Numbered from the stretch's first letter, positions 1 to 9,450 are shown. The stretch is 64,000 nucleotides of DNA from Flavobacterium difficile (GCF_011392115.1 NZ_JAAJBT010000001.1:603767-667766), one strand, 5' to 3'. Notes: generated by a model not told the origin, from the letters alone. A program made the numbers and translations.

Positions 1-3000
1 GTAACCCGAATTCCCTTTTTTAATAACCGGTTTAAAATATGAGTTATTAATCGTTCCCGTAAAAACTCCCAAATATGGTGAATAAACTGAACTTGACCAA
101 TTGTTTGGAGCTCTTACCAGGTATCCTTTTGTAGGAATGAAATTGTTTGAACTTGGTGCAATCGATTCATAGGCACCATTCGTTCCAGTTAAAGGATTAT
201 AGGTGTAAAAACGGTTACTAACTGTTTGTGGAGAAAACTCCAATAAATTTTGATTTCCAACTGGCGACGACCAAAGTGTATAATCTAAACGAACAATAGG
301 TGCGCTATTTCTGTTTATTGTAGCAATTCCATTATTATTCAGATGTTCTACTTGAATTAAATTGGCATTATTTTGGACTATAATGTTCGCTGAAGTATTA
401 ATTGAAACTGCTTTATTTACAGTAACATTTGTTCCAGAAGAAATAGTTAAAACAGCTGAACCATTGACTTGAATAGAACACGCTTCTACATTTGCAGAAG
501 TTGTAAAGTTTCCATTAAAAATAACATTCTTGTTTTTATCCGGGTTACCATTGCTCCAAGTAGTACCATTCCAAGTTGTAGATGTAGCACAAGTTTGAGG
601 GGTAACATTTATGGTGAAAACTCGACCTCCTAATAAGGCTAAATTGTTACCTTTAATAGTAGCAATGAATTGATCTGAAGCAGAACTTAATGCATTATGT
701 TTGTATGCAAGTTGTGCACTATTAATGTTGGCTTGAGTAAATGAATCGCCAATAAATAAACGTTGTCCATTTAATAATAAATAACCGTTTGTTGGTAACT
801 TAGTAACCGTATAAGTTAATTGGGCAGTTGTAGCGCCAGATTGCGCCGCATTTAACAACGATGTGGTTATGTTTTGTGTAGCGCCTTGATTAACGGTTAA
901 GGGATTATTAACTAAAGTGATATTATTTACCACTTGTAATTTTCCACAAATGGTAATGCTAAATTCATCAAATGTTCCACCAGAAGTGTTTGATACTCTA
1001 TCTGTTGCTAACAAATTCCATGTTCCTTGTGCATTTGATCCTATAAATCTTGAGAAAGCTTGTCCAGGTTGCTGAGTACCTTCTAAACCTGCAATAACAT
1101 TGTTGTCTACATTTCCACAAGTTAATGGAATACCATTATCATCAAAAGTTACGTTAATATTTGCACCAGAACAATCTCTATTATAAATTTCTGCAAAAAT
1201 ACCATTTGGAGCTCTAAATTGCATTTTTAAATCGGTTAATAATGGGTGAGTAGCTCTCATGTAAAAACTAACTTTACTAATAATTAAATTATCAGTAACA
1301 TCTATTCTTGCACTTACAGCATTATTGGAATTTGTATTCCATACATTATCATTATTTTGAAAATATTCATTAGTGTAAGTATTGCAAAAATCTCTAGAAA
1401 TTTGAAATGAAAAGATTTCAGAATACGAACCATAAAGGCAGGTGTTTTTAGGACGAACTCTCCAAAAGTAAATTTTTCCCTCAACTAAAGCTGTTGTTTG
1501 ATATTCTAATTTTGATGTAGTAGTAGTTTCGGAAAGTGTAGTAAATAAAGGTGATTCTGAAATTTCTACAATATAATCTTCCGCACTTGCTAGTGCATTC
1601 CATTTTAAGTTTACTGAAGTAGCTTGGTTAGTAGCACCATTACTCGGAGCATTTAAAGTTAATTGTCCGATAAAATCTTCATAAACATTTAATGTAAGAG
1701 GTGTAGTTACAGTTGCATTGGTTGAAGTACCTTTTAAAATTACTGGATAACTTCCTGCCGCTACAGAAGCAGCTCCTGAAAAAGTTACGGTAACCTGACC
1801 ATTAACAGAAAGCGATGTTGGTGAAAAAGCGGCACTCATTCCAGCAGGTAAATTATCTACTGAAAAAGTAACCAACTCATTAAAATTAGGTGCTTTTGCG
1901 TAATCAAAAATTAGAGAACCATTATTTGGTTTACATACTGGAATATTTGTAGTTGCAGTTATAAACTCGAATGTTCCTGCTTTAATTTCAAAATCTTGAT
2001 TAGAAATGTCAAAAAAGATATTTGTTGCAGCTTCAATTTTTATTCTAGCTCTTTTGGTTATGTTGTTAGGAACTGTAACAGTCTGATTTCCATCATTTGC
2101 TGTGTTTGCCAGCAAAGTAATAGGATATGTAAATCCACCATCAAGAGATAATTTGATGTTTACATTTGCTGATAACGTATTGGTTGAGTTTACAGCCCAA
2201 GTAACATTTCTTATTTCTCCAGCATACCAAACTTCTGTTCCTAAATTAGGAGAATTAACTACAAACGGACCAGTTGAATTTACGGTAATTACTACATTAT
2301 CACTATTTGTTTGTCCAACTTGTGCATTATTATCTCTTACCGTTAACCTAAAATTTAAAGTTCTTGCCACAGATGGTAAAACTTCCCAAGTTGGGGTTTG
2401 ATTGGCAACAACAGCTTCCATGTTTGGAAATACCCTTTCTGGGTTAGTGGTAGGAAAAAAAGATCTAAAAATTGGACCAGCTGTATTAGTTGAAACAGGT
2501 GGTTGCGCACCGCCATCAACATTGTCATATTGCTCCCAACAATAGGTTAAAACATCACCTGATGTTGGATCAGTCGATAAATTACCATTTAAAATAAAAG
2601 GCGTACTTCTTGGGATAGTATAATCTAAACCTGCATTAGCTGTAGGTTCTACATTTGTATATGTCGTTTCTGTTTCGCATGTATGCGAATTTACTGCTGT
2701 AGTCATTTGAGCGATGCTTCTTGCGTGAAAATAGCCATCACTATTAGCTTGAACGTTTGGTGCACAAATTCCGGCATAACCTAAAATTGTTGAGGCACTT
2801 CCAGGTTCATAATCATCAGGAACTTTCGAACCAAAACAAGGATTATAATAGGTATGACCAGCGCTAAACTGATGTCCAATTTCGTGTGCCACGTAATCAA
2901 TGTCAAAAGGATCAAATTCTGGAGTTACAATTCCAGTTACACCAGAACCTTTGTTAGGTCCACATGGGCCAGTTCCTGCAATTCCTCCACCACCAGTACT

Positions 3001-3927
3001 AAATACATGGCCAATATCATATGCTGCTGCTGTAATTAATCCAGAAATATTACCTGTATTTACAGATAGCATTTGTGTACCACTATAATTATCATACGGA
3101 TCAGGATCGGGAGTAGCATCTATATTAAATCCGTTAATGTAAATTAATCTGTTGTTTGAAGGAACAATTTGAAATCTTAATCCCATATCGCGTTCAAAAA
3201 CACTGTTAACTCGTGTCATAGTTGTGTTCATTGCGGCTAAAACTCCAGCTACAGTATTTCCGTGATATGCGGAATAGTCTGAAGTACAAGCAATTGCAAT
3301 TTCATAGGTTCTGTATCGTCCGTCTATAATATTTCTTTGAACTTGCTTAGTACCGAATTGAACTGCTTCTTCTTTGTTTTCTTCGTCAACATAATTACAT
3401 ATAAAATCGTCATCTGTAGCTTTGTTGAAATGCTTTCTATTGTATATCATTACAAAATCAGATGTCCCTCTTTTGTACGGATCAAGATAGATGGTTTTTT
3501 CCCCTGTGATTACACCATAAAAGTTATCACTTGATAAACTTAAGTGTATTTTATTTAGAGGATTTTGTTTACTAACTCCAATATAAGATTGAATTTCAGG
3601 ATATAAAGCATTTAAATCTTTATGTAAATACTGAACTCTTCTCATTTTAAATTCTTCCAAATGCCCGTCTTCAAATGGAAATGAGACTAAAACGTTTGAA
3701 GCATTAAGATTTTCAAAATCTTCATTTGGAGCTACAGCTAATCGGCTTTTTAAATCGGATAAACTAAACGTATAAAGGGAATAACTTGTAGGAAGCTGTT
3801 CTTTTGTTCCTTTTCCAATCTTTAAAATGACTTCTTTCAACTCAACTTGTCGCCAATTATTTTGAGCGGTTGTAAAATTTAAAAATAACACGAACAAGGT
3901 TAGTTTTAATAGGTTTTTTTTTTTCAT
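1..3927 (-). CDS. Large secreted reprolysin-like (metzincin) zinc metalloprotease, 3' part outside the window
   Basis: The frame is open from the ATG at 3927 to the left edge, giving 1309 residues with no stop. Residues 1-21 are a signal peptide ending TTAQ. A propeptide-like region follows, then a metzincin domain at about 205-430 with the zinc motif HEIGHQFSAGH (H348, E349, H352, H358). Next come a fibronectin III-like domain (about 752-826), a proprotein convertase P-domain (about 850-992) and a region resembling CSPG/cadherin-like repeats (about 999-1090). This order is typical of Bacteroidetes proteases secreted by the type IX system; the C-terminal sorting domain would lie beyond the edge and is not seen. 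The usual Gly of HExxHxxGxxH is Ser355, and the Met-turn position reads TILGYAG with Leu382. A TACTTTTG box lies at 3980-3987 on the minus strand. Family is secure; substrate is unknown. Confidence 0.9.
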   Translation of the reverse strand, partial: MKKKNLLKLTLFVLFLNFTTAQNNWRQVELKEVILKIGKGTKEQLPTSYSLYTFSLSDLKSRLAVAPNEDFENLNASNVLVSFPFEDGHLEEFKMRRVQYLHKDLNALYPEIQSYIGVSKQNPLNKIHLSLSSDNFYGVITGEKTIYLDPYKRGTSDFVMIYNRKHFNKATDDDFICNYVDEENKEEAVQFGTKQVQRNIIDGRYRTYEIAIACTSDYSAYHGNTVAGVLAAMNTTMTRVNSVFERDMGLRFQIVPSNNRLIYINGFNIDATPDPDPYDNYSGTQMLSVNTGNISGLITAAAYDIGHVFSTGGGGIAGTGPCGPNKGSGVTGIVTPEFDPFDIDYVAHEIGHQFSAGHTYYNPCFGSKVPDDYEPGSASTILGYAGICAPNVQANSDGYFHARSIAQMTTAVNSHTCETETTYTNVEPTANAGLDYTIPRSTPFILNGNLSTDPTSGDVLTYCWEQYDNVDGGAQPPVSTNTAGPIFRSFFPTTNPERVFPNMEAVVANQTPTWEVLPSVARTLNFRLTVRDNNAQVGQTNSDNVVITVNSTGPFVVNSPNLGTEVWYAGEIRNVTWAVNSTNTLSANVNIKLSLDGGFTYPITLLANTANDGNQTVTVPNNITKRARIKIEAATNIFFDISNQDFEIKAGTFEFITATTNIPVCKPNNGSLIFDYAKAPNFNELVTFSVDNLPAGMSAAFSPTSLSVNGQVTVTFSGAASVAAGSYPVILKGTSTNATVTTPLTLNVYEDFIGQLTLNAPSNGATNQATSVNLKWNALASAEDYIVEISESPLFTTLSETTTTSKLEYQTTALVEGKIYFWRVRPKNTCLYGSYSEIFSFQISRDFCNTYTNEYFQNNDNVWNTNSNNAVSARIDVTDNLIISKVSFYMRATHPLLTDLKMQFRAPNGIFAEIYNRDCSGANINVTFDDNGIPLTCGNVDNNVIAGLEGTQQPGQAFSRFIGSNAQGTWNLLATDRVSNTSGGTFDEFSITICGKLQVVNNITLVNNPLTVNQGATQNITTSLLNAAQSGATTAQLTYTVTKLPTNGYLLLNGQRLFIGDSFTQANINSAQLAYKHNALSSASDQFIATIKGNNLALLGGRVFTINVTPQTCATSTTWNGTTWSNGNPDKNKNVIFNGNFTTSANVEACSIQVNGSAVLTISSGTNVTVNKAVSINTSANIIVQNNANLIQVEHLNNNGIATINRNSAPIVRLDYTLWSSPVGNQNLLEFSPQTVSNRFYTYNPLTGTNGAYESIAPSSNNFIPTKGYLVRAPNNWSSSVYSPYLGVFTGTINNSYFKPVIKKGNSGY

Positions 3928-3979
3928 GATTTTGGGTTTAGAACAATTCAATTTGTAGGTTTTTTTTTATGATGAAAAG

Positions 3980-3987
3980 CAAAAGTA
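3980..3987 (-). promoter_or_regulatory. Candidate -7 box (TACTTTTG) for the metalloprotease
   Basis: On the minus strand the sequence matches TAnnTTTG, the Bacteroidetes sigma-A -7 element, about 53 bases before the start codon at 3927. I see no TTG at the expected -33 spacing, so this is a partial match. The surrounding 3928-4215 gap is very AT-rich and holds nothing else I recognise. Confidence 0.35.
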
Positions 3988-4215
3988 TATAATTTTTTTT
4001 CTTTTTTTTGCTTGAATTTTCTTAAAAAACTCACTATTAACAGTAATTTAATTTATTTGCTCTTTTTTGTTATAATTAAAGCATATAATCCGTTATTAAA
4101 TTAAAATTTAATTAATAATAACTTTCGAAATTTTTTTGATAGAGGTTTTTTAAATTTTATTGGAGTAATTTTTTTATTTTTGTTTGCTATTTTGTACTCT
4201 TCCATTTTATAATTC

Positions 4216-4851
4216 ATGAGATTTTACTTTTTTATCATTTTTAATTTGTTTTTTTCGATTTCGATTTCTGCACAAGAGATTTTACCTAAATTTAAATGGT
4301 TAAGATCAGGAATTGTTGTTGGAATCGCCTCACAAAATAATTTGATTAAACAAGAATGGGATTATACTTACGAAACTCAAATTTTTAAGTTTTCTAATCA
4401 TTTCAATTGGTCAAAAAAAAGGAAACACAGTTGGGAAATTTTAGTAGAACCAAGTTACTACCGTTCCAATCATCAAATGATAAACTATTGGTTTATTAGT
4501 CACACTGTTCCAAATGGAGACGCACTTCGAGCAAAGTACATGCAGCCGAAAACTATAAATGAATACGCTTTAAATGCAGGGATTATTTACAGAAGGTTTT
4601 TAAATGTACAGGCTTCAGTTTTTGCTACGTTAAATTCCGGACCTATGTATATAGATACTGATACTGAGCGATTAAAAAAAGGATTTGCTTTTAGTGATGT
4701 AATTTCTATAGGATATAATTACAAATGGAAAAAGATTTCTTTTGATGCTAAATTCATGTTCAGACATGCGTCTAATGCGAATTTGCAAAAACCAAATTAT
4801 GGTTTGAATGCAGCTGGATTTGAATTTGGAACGTTTTACGAATTCAATTAA
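4216..4851 (+). CDS. PagL-like acyloxyacyl hydrolase (lipid A 3-O-deacylase family), outer membrane
   Basis: The 211-residue product has a signal peptide (about 1-19, ending SISAQ) followed by alternating aromatic strands typical of a small outer-membrane beta-barrel, ending in Phe-Asn. Near the C-terminus is RHASNA (183-188) followed by KPNYG and a Gly-rich strand, which matches the PagL active-site strand, where His and Ser of HxSNA are catalytic. PagL enzymes remove the 3-O-linked acyl chain from lipid A. The catalytic Glu of Pseudomonas PagL lies 12 residues after the Ser; here that place is Asn, and the nearest Glu is E203, 17 residues after. The family call rests on the motif and size; activity is not certain. 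The gene stands alone and converges on htrA, with a shared terminator. Confidence 0.7.
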   Translation: MRFYFFIIFNLFFSISISAQEILPKFKWLRSGIVVGIASQNNLIKQEWDYTYETQIFKFSNHFNWSKKRKHSWEILVEPSYYRSNHQMINYWFISHTVPNGDALRAKYMQPKTINEYALNAGIIYRRFLNVQASVFATLNSGPMYIDTDTERLKKGFAFSDVISIGYNYKWKKISFDAKFMFRHASNANLQKPNYGLNAAGFEFGTFYEFN

Positions 4852-4892
4852 AAAAAAATTCGCAAAACTTTTTGTGCTTTGCGAATTTCTTG
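4852..4892. terminator. Bidirectional rho-independent terminator
   Basis: An 11-bp stem AAATTCGCAAA / TTTGCGAATTT with A-rich and T-rich flanks lies between the convergent PagL-like and htrA genes. Confidence 0.85.
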
Positions 4893-4908
4893 TGGTTTAT
4901 GTGTTTTT

Positions 4909-6306
4909 TTATAAAAAGATACGATACATTTGCCCGTTTTTAGCAATAATTTGATAACGTGTTTTTTCTGTAGCATCTTTTTTAGCTAAATATGCAGAAA
5001 CACTTTCCATATCTGTAACACGCATATTGTCTACTTGAGTTACAATCGATCCTTTTAAATCATCTGCATATTCTGCATAATCTTCGTTAGTAACTTGTTT
5101 GATTTTTATGCCGTATTTTAAATTGAAACGCTTTTTATCATTCGCATCTATATCTTCAAATTCAATACCATTAAATTCGTAAGCGATTAATTCTTTTTTG
5201 GTTAACGGTACATTTAAAGCTAAGTTTTTCCCATCTCTTAAAAGAGTAACTTTTACTATGTCATTTGGTCTTTTGGTATTAATAACAGTAGCCATTTCTG
5301 CTGATGATGCAATTTTTTTATCATCTAACTTTAAAATAATATCGCCTTTTTCAATTCCTACTTTTTCTGCTCCTGAATTCTTATTGACTTTATTCACATA
5401 AAACCCTTCAGTTTGTTTTATGCCATATTTTTTGGCTACTTCGGCATTTAATTCGCCACCTTCAACACCTAAAATACCGCGTTGTACGTTTCCGAATTTC
5501 ATTAAATCTTCAATGATTTTTTTGGTAATATTGGAAGGAACTGCAAAAGAGTAACCTGCATAACTTCCTGTTGGAGAAGATATCATCGTATTAATTCCAA
5601 TTAATTCTCCATTCGTATTTACTAAAGCCCCACCGCTATTTCCTGGATTTACAGCGGCATCCGTTTGTATAAACGATTGAATGCTTGCTTTGTCTAAATT
5701 TCTAGCTTTCGCTGAAATAATTCCAGCCGTAACCGTCGAATTCAATTGATACGGATTTCCAACAGCTAAAACCCATTCACCAACTTTTATATCATCAGAA
5801 TTTCCAAAAACGATAAAGGGTAGTTTTTCATCCGCATCGATTTTTAGTAAAGCAATGTCCATTTTACTATCTGTTCCTATCAATTTGGCTTTATAGGCTT
5901 TGTTGTTATTTAAAGTCACTTCTAATTCTGTAGCATCCTGAATTACGTGGTTATTTGTCACAATATATCCATCTTCCGAAACAATTACACCCGAACCTGT
6001 ACCTATTTGTTCTTGTTGTTGACTTTCGCCACGACCATAGAAAAAACTCGCAAACGGATCATATACTGTTCGTACCGAAACATTTTTCACGTGCACTACA
6101 CTGTGTATGGCTTTGTCGGCACCTGTTGTAAAATCTACACTTTCAGCACCTTTATAATTTACCAGTTTGTTATAATTCGGCGAAGTAGTAATAAATGAAT
6201 CCGAATCACTTTTTTGATTTTCAATGAATTTATAGGCACCCAAAGTAACGGCACCACTCATTAATGATACAACAAATAGACTTCCTAAATTTTTCATTTT
6301 ATTCAT
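4909..6306 (-). CDS. degP: HtrA/DegP-family periplasmic serine protease with two PDZ regions
   Basis: The 465-residue protein starts with a short cytoplasmic end and a hydrophobic segment (about 8-26) acting as signal or anchor. The trypsin-like domain follows with the full catalytic triad: H120 in VTNNHVI, D150 in SKMDIALLKI and S224 in NPGNSGGAL. Residues about 270-360 form a PDZ domain (GFYVNKVNKNSGAEKVGIEKGDIIL), and the last 90 residues look like a second, diverged PDZ. HtrA proteases degrade or refold misfolded envelope proteins. A start at Met4 is also possible. The gene is divergent from dapF across a 238-base gap that contains a repeated hairpin element. Confidence 0.93.
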   Translation of the reverse strand: MNKMKNLGSLFVVSLMSGAVTLGAYKFIENQKSDSDSFITTSPNYNKLVNYKGAESVDFTTGADKAIHSVVHVKNVSVRTVYDPFASFFYGRGESQQQEQIGTGSGVIVSEDGYIVTNNHVIQDATELEVTLNNNKAYKAKLIGTDSKMDIALLKIDADEKLPFIVFGNSDDIKVGEWVLAVGNPYQLNSTVTAGIISAKARNLDKASIQSFIQTDAAVNPGNSGGALVNTNGELIGINTMISSPTGSYAGYSFAVPSNITKKIIEDLMKFGNVQRGILGVEGGELNAEVAKKYGIKQTEGFYVNKVNKNSGAEKVGIEKGDIILKLDDKKIASSAEMATVINTKRPNDIVKVTLLRDGKNLALNVPLTKKELIAYEFNGIEFEDIDANDKKRFNLKYGIKIKQVTNEDYAEYADDLKGSIVTQVDNMRVTDMESVSAYLAKKDATEKTRYQIIAKNGQMYRIFL

Positions 6307-6395
6307 TTTTAAATTTGTTTACAATGTAAATATAAATAGGTTTTTTTATAATAAAATTCCGTTTAACGCACGATTAACAATGTTTAACAACTTTT

Positions 6396-6513
6396 TAGCA
6401 TTTGGGCATTTCCTTTCAGGCCGGGCTTTCCACTATATCTCCAACTGGCAAAAAGCTACGGGTAAGCCCTTGTTTTTGTACATCGGAGGATGCCGCTTCA
6501 ATCCCTAATGCAA
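6396..6513 (-). repeat. Covarying hairpin element, copy A
   Basis: Read on the minus strand, this copy carries AAGCGGCATCC, then a variable inner hairpin (CTCC/GGAG, with CAAAAA/TTTTTG and GGG/CCC further in), then ATATAGTGGAAAGCC. The flanks pair GGG with CCC, and GCATT with AATGC further out. It fills most of the gap between the htrA and dapF starts and stops 19 bases before the dapF -7 box. Copies B, C and D lie at 8573, 52807 and 59409. Confidence 0.75.
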
Positions 6514-6532
6514 TTATCTGCAAAAAAATAAA

Positions 6533-6540
6533 TATCTTTG
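6533..6540 (+). promoter_or_regulatory. dapF -7 box (TATCTTTG) only 4 bases before the ATG
   Basis: The box is a perfect TAnnTTTG match and ends at 6540; the dapF ATG is at 6545. Transcription normally starts a few bases after this box, so the message would have almost no leader. No TTG is present at the ideal -33 place. Confidence 0.5.
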
Positions 6541-6544
6541 TATT

Positions 6545-7324
6545 ATGCAAATAAATTTTTTCAAATACCAAGGCACCGGAAACGACTTTGTAATGATTGA
6601 TAATCGTTCTAACACGTTTCCCAAAAATAATACCAAACTCATTGAATTTCTGTGCGACCGACGTTTTGGCATTGGTGGCGATGGTTTAATTTTATTAGAA
6701 AATCACGAAAAGTATGATTTTACCATGGTGTATTATAATTCCGATGGAAGTACGAGTACCATGTGTGGCAATGGTGGACGTTGTTTAGTTGCTTTTGCCA
6801 AACAATTAGGTGTAATAGAAAATGAAGCGCATTTTGAAGCTTCAGACGGTTATCATTACGCGAAATTTGAAAACAAATTAATTGCCCTGCAAATGATTGA
6901 TGTTGATGTGGTGAAGCATTTTGATACACACGAATTTATCTATACAGGATCGCCGCATCATGTGCAATTAGTGGAAGATTTAGAACATTTTGATGTTAAA
7001 ACTAATGGCGCAAAATTAAGATACTCAGATTTATACGATGCAAGTGGTTGTAATATTAATTTTGTAGAGCAAATGGATGCTGACACTTTTTCAGTTCGTA
7101 CGTATGAACGTGGTGTAGAAGATGAAACATTATCTTGTGGAACAGGAGCAACTGGAGTAGCAATTGCGATGCATTCGACTTTTAAAACTGATGCAAAACG
7201 AGTTAATATTAACGTTTTAGGTGGAAAATTAACTATCAGTTTCGATATAGAAAACAATATGTACAAAAACGTATTTTTAACTGGTCCAGCAGAAATGGTT
7301 TTTGGTGGAAGTATAGAAGTTTAA
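6545..7324 (+). CDS. dapF: Diaminopimelate epimerase
   Basis: This enzyme converts LL- to meso-diaminopimelate, the last racemisation before lysine and the peptidoglycan cross-linking residue. The 259-residue length is normal. Both active-site cysteines are present: C74 in MCGNGGRC and C198 in LSCGTGATG, each in its family signature. GTGND near residue 11-14 and ERGVEDE before the second Cys are further hallmarks. The ATG at 6545 gives the expected N-terminus (MQINFFKYQGTGNDF) and sits just after a TATCTTTG box, suggesting a leaderless or nearly leaderless transcript. A small membrane-protein gene follows 12 bases downstream. Confidence 0.97.
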   Translation: MQINFFKYQGTGNDFVMIDNRSNTFPKNNTKLIEFLCDRRFGIGGDGLILLENHEKYDFTMVYYNSDGSTSTMCGNGGRCLVAFAKQLGVIENEAHFEASDGYHYAKFENKLIALQMIDVDVVKHFDTHEFIYTGSPHHVQLVEDLEHFDVKTNGAKLRYSDLYDASGCNINFVEQMDADTFSVRTYERGVEDETLSCGTGATGVAIAMHSTFKTDAKRVNINVLGGKLTISFDIENNMYKNVFLTGPAEMVFGGSIEV

Positions 7325-7336
7325 TGTTTTAGTGCT

Positions 7337-7645
7337 ATGGATAATATAGAGATTATTGAAGATTTAAAAAAGCAACTTGAAGAAAAGAAAATCAAACTTA
7401 TAAAACATAAAAAAGCTTTTCCTAAACTATTTATAGTTGTTTTACTATCTAATTTTATTGTTCCATTTGCACCAGCGCCAAGAATTATTAAATTAGTTGA
7501 GGAAAGAGGGTATTGGGGAACTATAATTTTTGGAGCTCCAATAGTATTAATAGTTTTTATTATTGTGTTTCATTTGCAAAAATTAAAAATTCAAGATGAA
7601 ATTGAAAATTCGCAAAAATTAATAAATCGTAAAATAAATCAATAG
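7337..7645 (+). CDS. Small membrane protein of unknown function
   Basis: The 102-residue product begins with a charged, coiled-coil-like stretch rich in Lys and Glu (about 5-27). Two hydrophobic segments follow at about 28-47 and 58-80, and a short charged tail ends it. I recognise no family. It starts 12 bases after dapF and is probably co-transcribed with it. The start is the first ATG after the dapF stop. The function cannot be inferred from the sequence. Confidence 0.65.
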   Translation: MDNIEIIEDLKKQLEEKKIKLIKHKKAFPKLFIVVLLSNFIVPFAPAPRIIKLVEERGYWGTIIFGAPIVLIVFIIVFHLQKLKIQDEIENSQKLINRKINQ

Positions 7646-7676
7646 ATTATGAACACTTTCAAAATTTATAACTCAG

Positions 7677-8534
7677 TTAATTCTCCAAACGCATCAATCT
7701 TTTTTTAATAATTTCATAGTGCGACCAAGGAATAAAGTGGTCTGCTTTTTCTATGGGAATGGTTTCTATTTTTTGGGCATTTATAAATTCTTTCTCCATA
7801 AATGCTACATTCGAATAGGGCACTAAAGAATCTTCTGTACCGTGAATGATAATTACATTGGAAGTAATTTTATTTAAATCGGGTTGTAGAATTTTTAAAT
7901 CTTCTTTCAACCACCAAAGCTCTTCATTGGATGGTCGGAATGCGCCAGGAATTAAGTATTTTATAGGTTTCGACATCAAAACAGGTCGCCACTTTTCTGG
8001 ATTTTCAGCTTTTGGATCGACAGCGCCAGCTAAAATCACTAAGTTTTTAAATAATTCTGGTTTTTTTGTAGCTAATTTGACAACTACTGGTCCGCCCATA
8101 GAATGCCCAATTAAAGTAATAGGCTGGTTGTTGTTTTTAGATTGGATAAAAGGTAAAATTAAGTTGGCTTGTGTTTCTAAATCTTCTGCTTCGCCAAAAT
8201 TACTGTAGCCAAAACCTGGTCGGTCAATGGCAATTAAACGGTATTTTTTTTGTAAATCTAAATCAGATAGATAGGTTTTATAGGCGTCCCAACTTCCTGG
8301 TGAGCCATGTAAAAAGAAAAGAGTCGGTTTTGTAGAATCGCCTGTTTCTATGTAATGGATTTGGTGTATTTCAGAAATTTTATAACTAATGTCTTTAAAA
8401 GTAGTATTTGATTCAGAGAAATATTTCGTTGTTTTTTTTGGCGACATTCGCATTTTCATACACGATTGGCAAAAAACTAAATAGCCACAAAATAATACAA
8501 AGACTAACATTTTTTTTGACATTTTTATTTTCAT
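7677..8534 (-). CDS. Alpha/beta hydrolase, predicted lipoprotein
   Basis: The 285-residue protein has an alpha/beta hydrolase fold with oxyanion motif HGSPGSW (76-82), nucleophile elbow GHSMGG (S145), acid D235 (HGTEDSLVP) and H266 (KADHFIPW). The N-terminus is hydrophobic and ends FCQSC, so C25 could be lipidated, placing the enzyme on the envelope. Starts at Met1 or Met5 are both possible. The substrate cannot be told; the family includes esterases, lipases and epoxide hydrolases. It converges on the dapF pair, and a hairpin element lies just upstream of its start. Confidence 0.82.
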   Translation of the reverse strand: MKIKMSKKMLVFVLFCGYLVFCQSCMKMRMSPKKTTKYFSESNTTFKDISYKISEIHQIHYIETGDSTKPTLFFLHGSPGSWDAYKTYLSDLDLQKKYRLIAIDRPGFGYSNFGEAEDLETQANLILPFIQSKNNNQPITLIGHSMGGPVVVKLATKKPELFKNLVILAGAVDPKAENPEKWRPVLMSKPIKYLIPGAFRPSNEELWWLKEDLKILQPDLNKITSNVIIIHGTEDSLVPYSNVAFMEKEFINAQKIETIPIEKADHFIPWSHYEIIKKRLMRLEN

Positions 8535-8572
8535 AAGATGTACTTGTGTTAAAAAATTTTAAAAGTCTATTT

Positions 8573-8635
8573 TAGCCCCGATTGTAGTGGCATCTCCCGA
8601 TTTTTTTCGGGAATATAGCGTAAAGCGGGACAGTT
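8573..8635 (+). repeat. Covarying hairpin element, copy B (shortest)
   Basis: This copy reads AGCCCCGATTG, then TAGTGGCATC, a perfect 6-bp inner stem TCCCGA/TCGGGA around a T loop, then ATATAGCGTAAAGCGGGA. The outer stem is CCCG (8577-8580) with CGGG. It lies between the alpha/beta hydrolase and the ABC ATPase genes, in the direction opposite to both. The short loop makes it the clearest example of the family. Confidence 0.75.
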
Positions 8636-8670
8636 GTTGAACTGAAATGCGAAACGTCTGCTTCTAAAAA

Positions 8671-9375
8671 TTAATACGCTACAATTTCTTCATTTTTGAA
8701 ATCGTTTTCTATAATTCCATCACGTAAACGTATGATTCTGTGTGCGTGAGCAGCAATATCTTCTTCGTGCGTAACTAAAATTACAGTATTTCCGTTGGCG
8801 TGAATTTCTCCAAAAAGTTTCATGATTTCAACTGAAGTTTTACTGTCTAAATTTCCTGTTGGCTCATCAGCTAAAATGATAGAAGGCTTGTTTACTAAAG
8901 CTCTACCCACGGCAACACGTTGGCGTTGTCCACCAGAAAGTTGATTCGGTTTGTGGTCCATTCTATCTGCTAAACCCACTTGTGTTAACACTTCTGTAGC
9001 ACGTTCGTCTCTTTCAGATTTTGAAAAACCTGCGTAAACCATTGGTAAAGCCACGTTATCTAAAGCTGTAGTACGCGGCATTAAATTGAAGGTTTGAAAA
9101 ACGAAACCGATTTCTTTATTTCTAATTTCTGCTAATTCATCGTCGTGCATTTCACTAACTTGCTTTCCGTTTAAGATATAACTTCCAGAAGTTGGTGTGT
9201 CTAAACAACCTAAAATGTTCATTAAAGTCGATTTTCCAGATCCTGATGGTCCCATTAGCGCCACATATTCCCCTTTATTAATTAGTAAATCGATGCCTTT
9301 TAATACGTTTACCGTTTCAGTTCCTAATTGGAAATCACGTGTAATGCCTTTAATGTCTATTATTGGAGTTTTCAT
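8671..9375 (-). CDS. ABC transporter ATP-binding protein, LolD/MacB type
   Basis: The 234-residue ATPase has Walker [10 protein letters not shown] (42-50), a Q-loop in [11 protein letters not shown], signature [15 protein letters not shown], Walker [13 protein letters not shown] and the H-loop in VILVTHEE. This is the FtsE/LolD/MacB branch, which drives lipoprotein release or export through the envelope with a separate FtsX-like permease. No permease lies beside it, so the partner is encoded elsewhere. The short gap upstream (9376-9450) contains a CAGTCGCAGTTTTTAG-type degenerate repeat. Confidence 0.93.
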   Translation of the reverse strand: MKTPIIDIKGITRDFQLGTETVNVLKGIDLLINKGEYVALMGPSGSGKSTLMNILGCLDTPTSGSYILNGKQVSEMHDDELAEIRNKEIGFVFQTFNLMPRTTALDNVALPMVYAGFSKSERDERATEVLTQVGLADRMDHKPNQLSGGQRQRVAVGRALVNKPSIILADEPTGNLDSKTSVEIMKLFGEIHANGNTVILVTHEEDIAAHAHRIIRLRDGIIENDFKNEEIVAY

Positions 9376-9450
9376 ATTTTTCAGTCGCAGTTTTTAGTTT
9401 ACAGTAATTACTACGACTAATAAGTAGTCAAAAAGAAGATTTTGTTACAA

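Noticed and set aside
2102..3534. Several plus-strand frames of 60-100 codons across the first gene
   Set aside because: They lie antisense to the metalloprotease, which has a continuous 1309-codon frame with clear domains.
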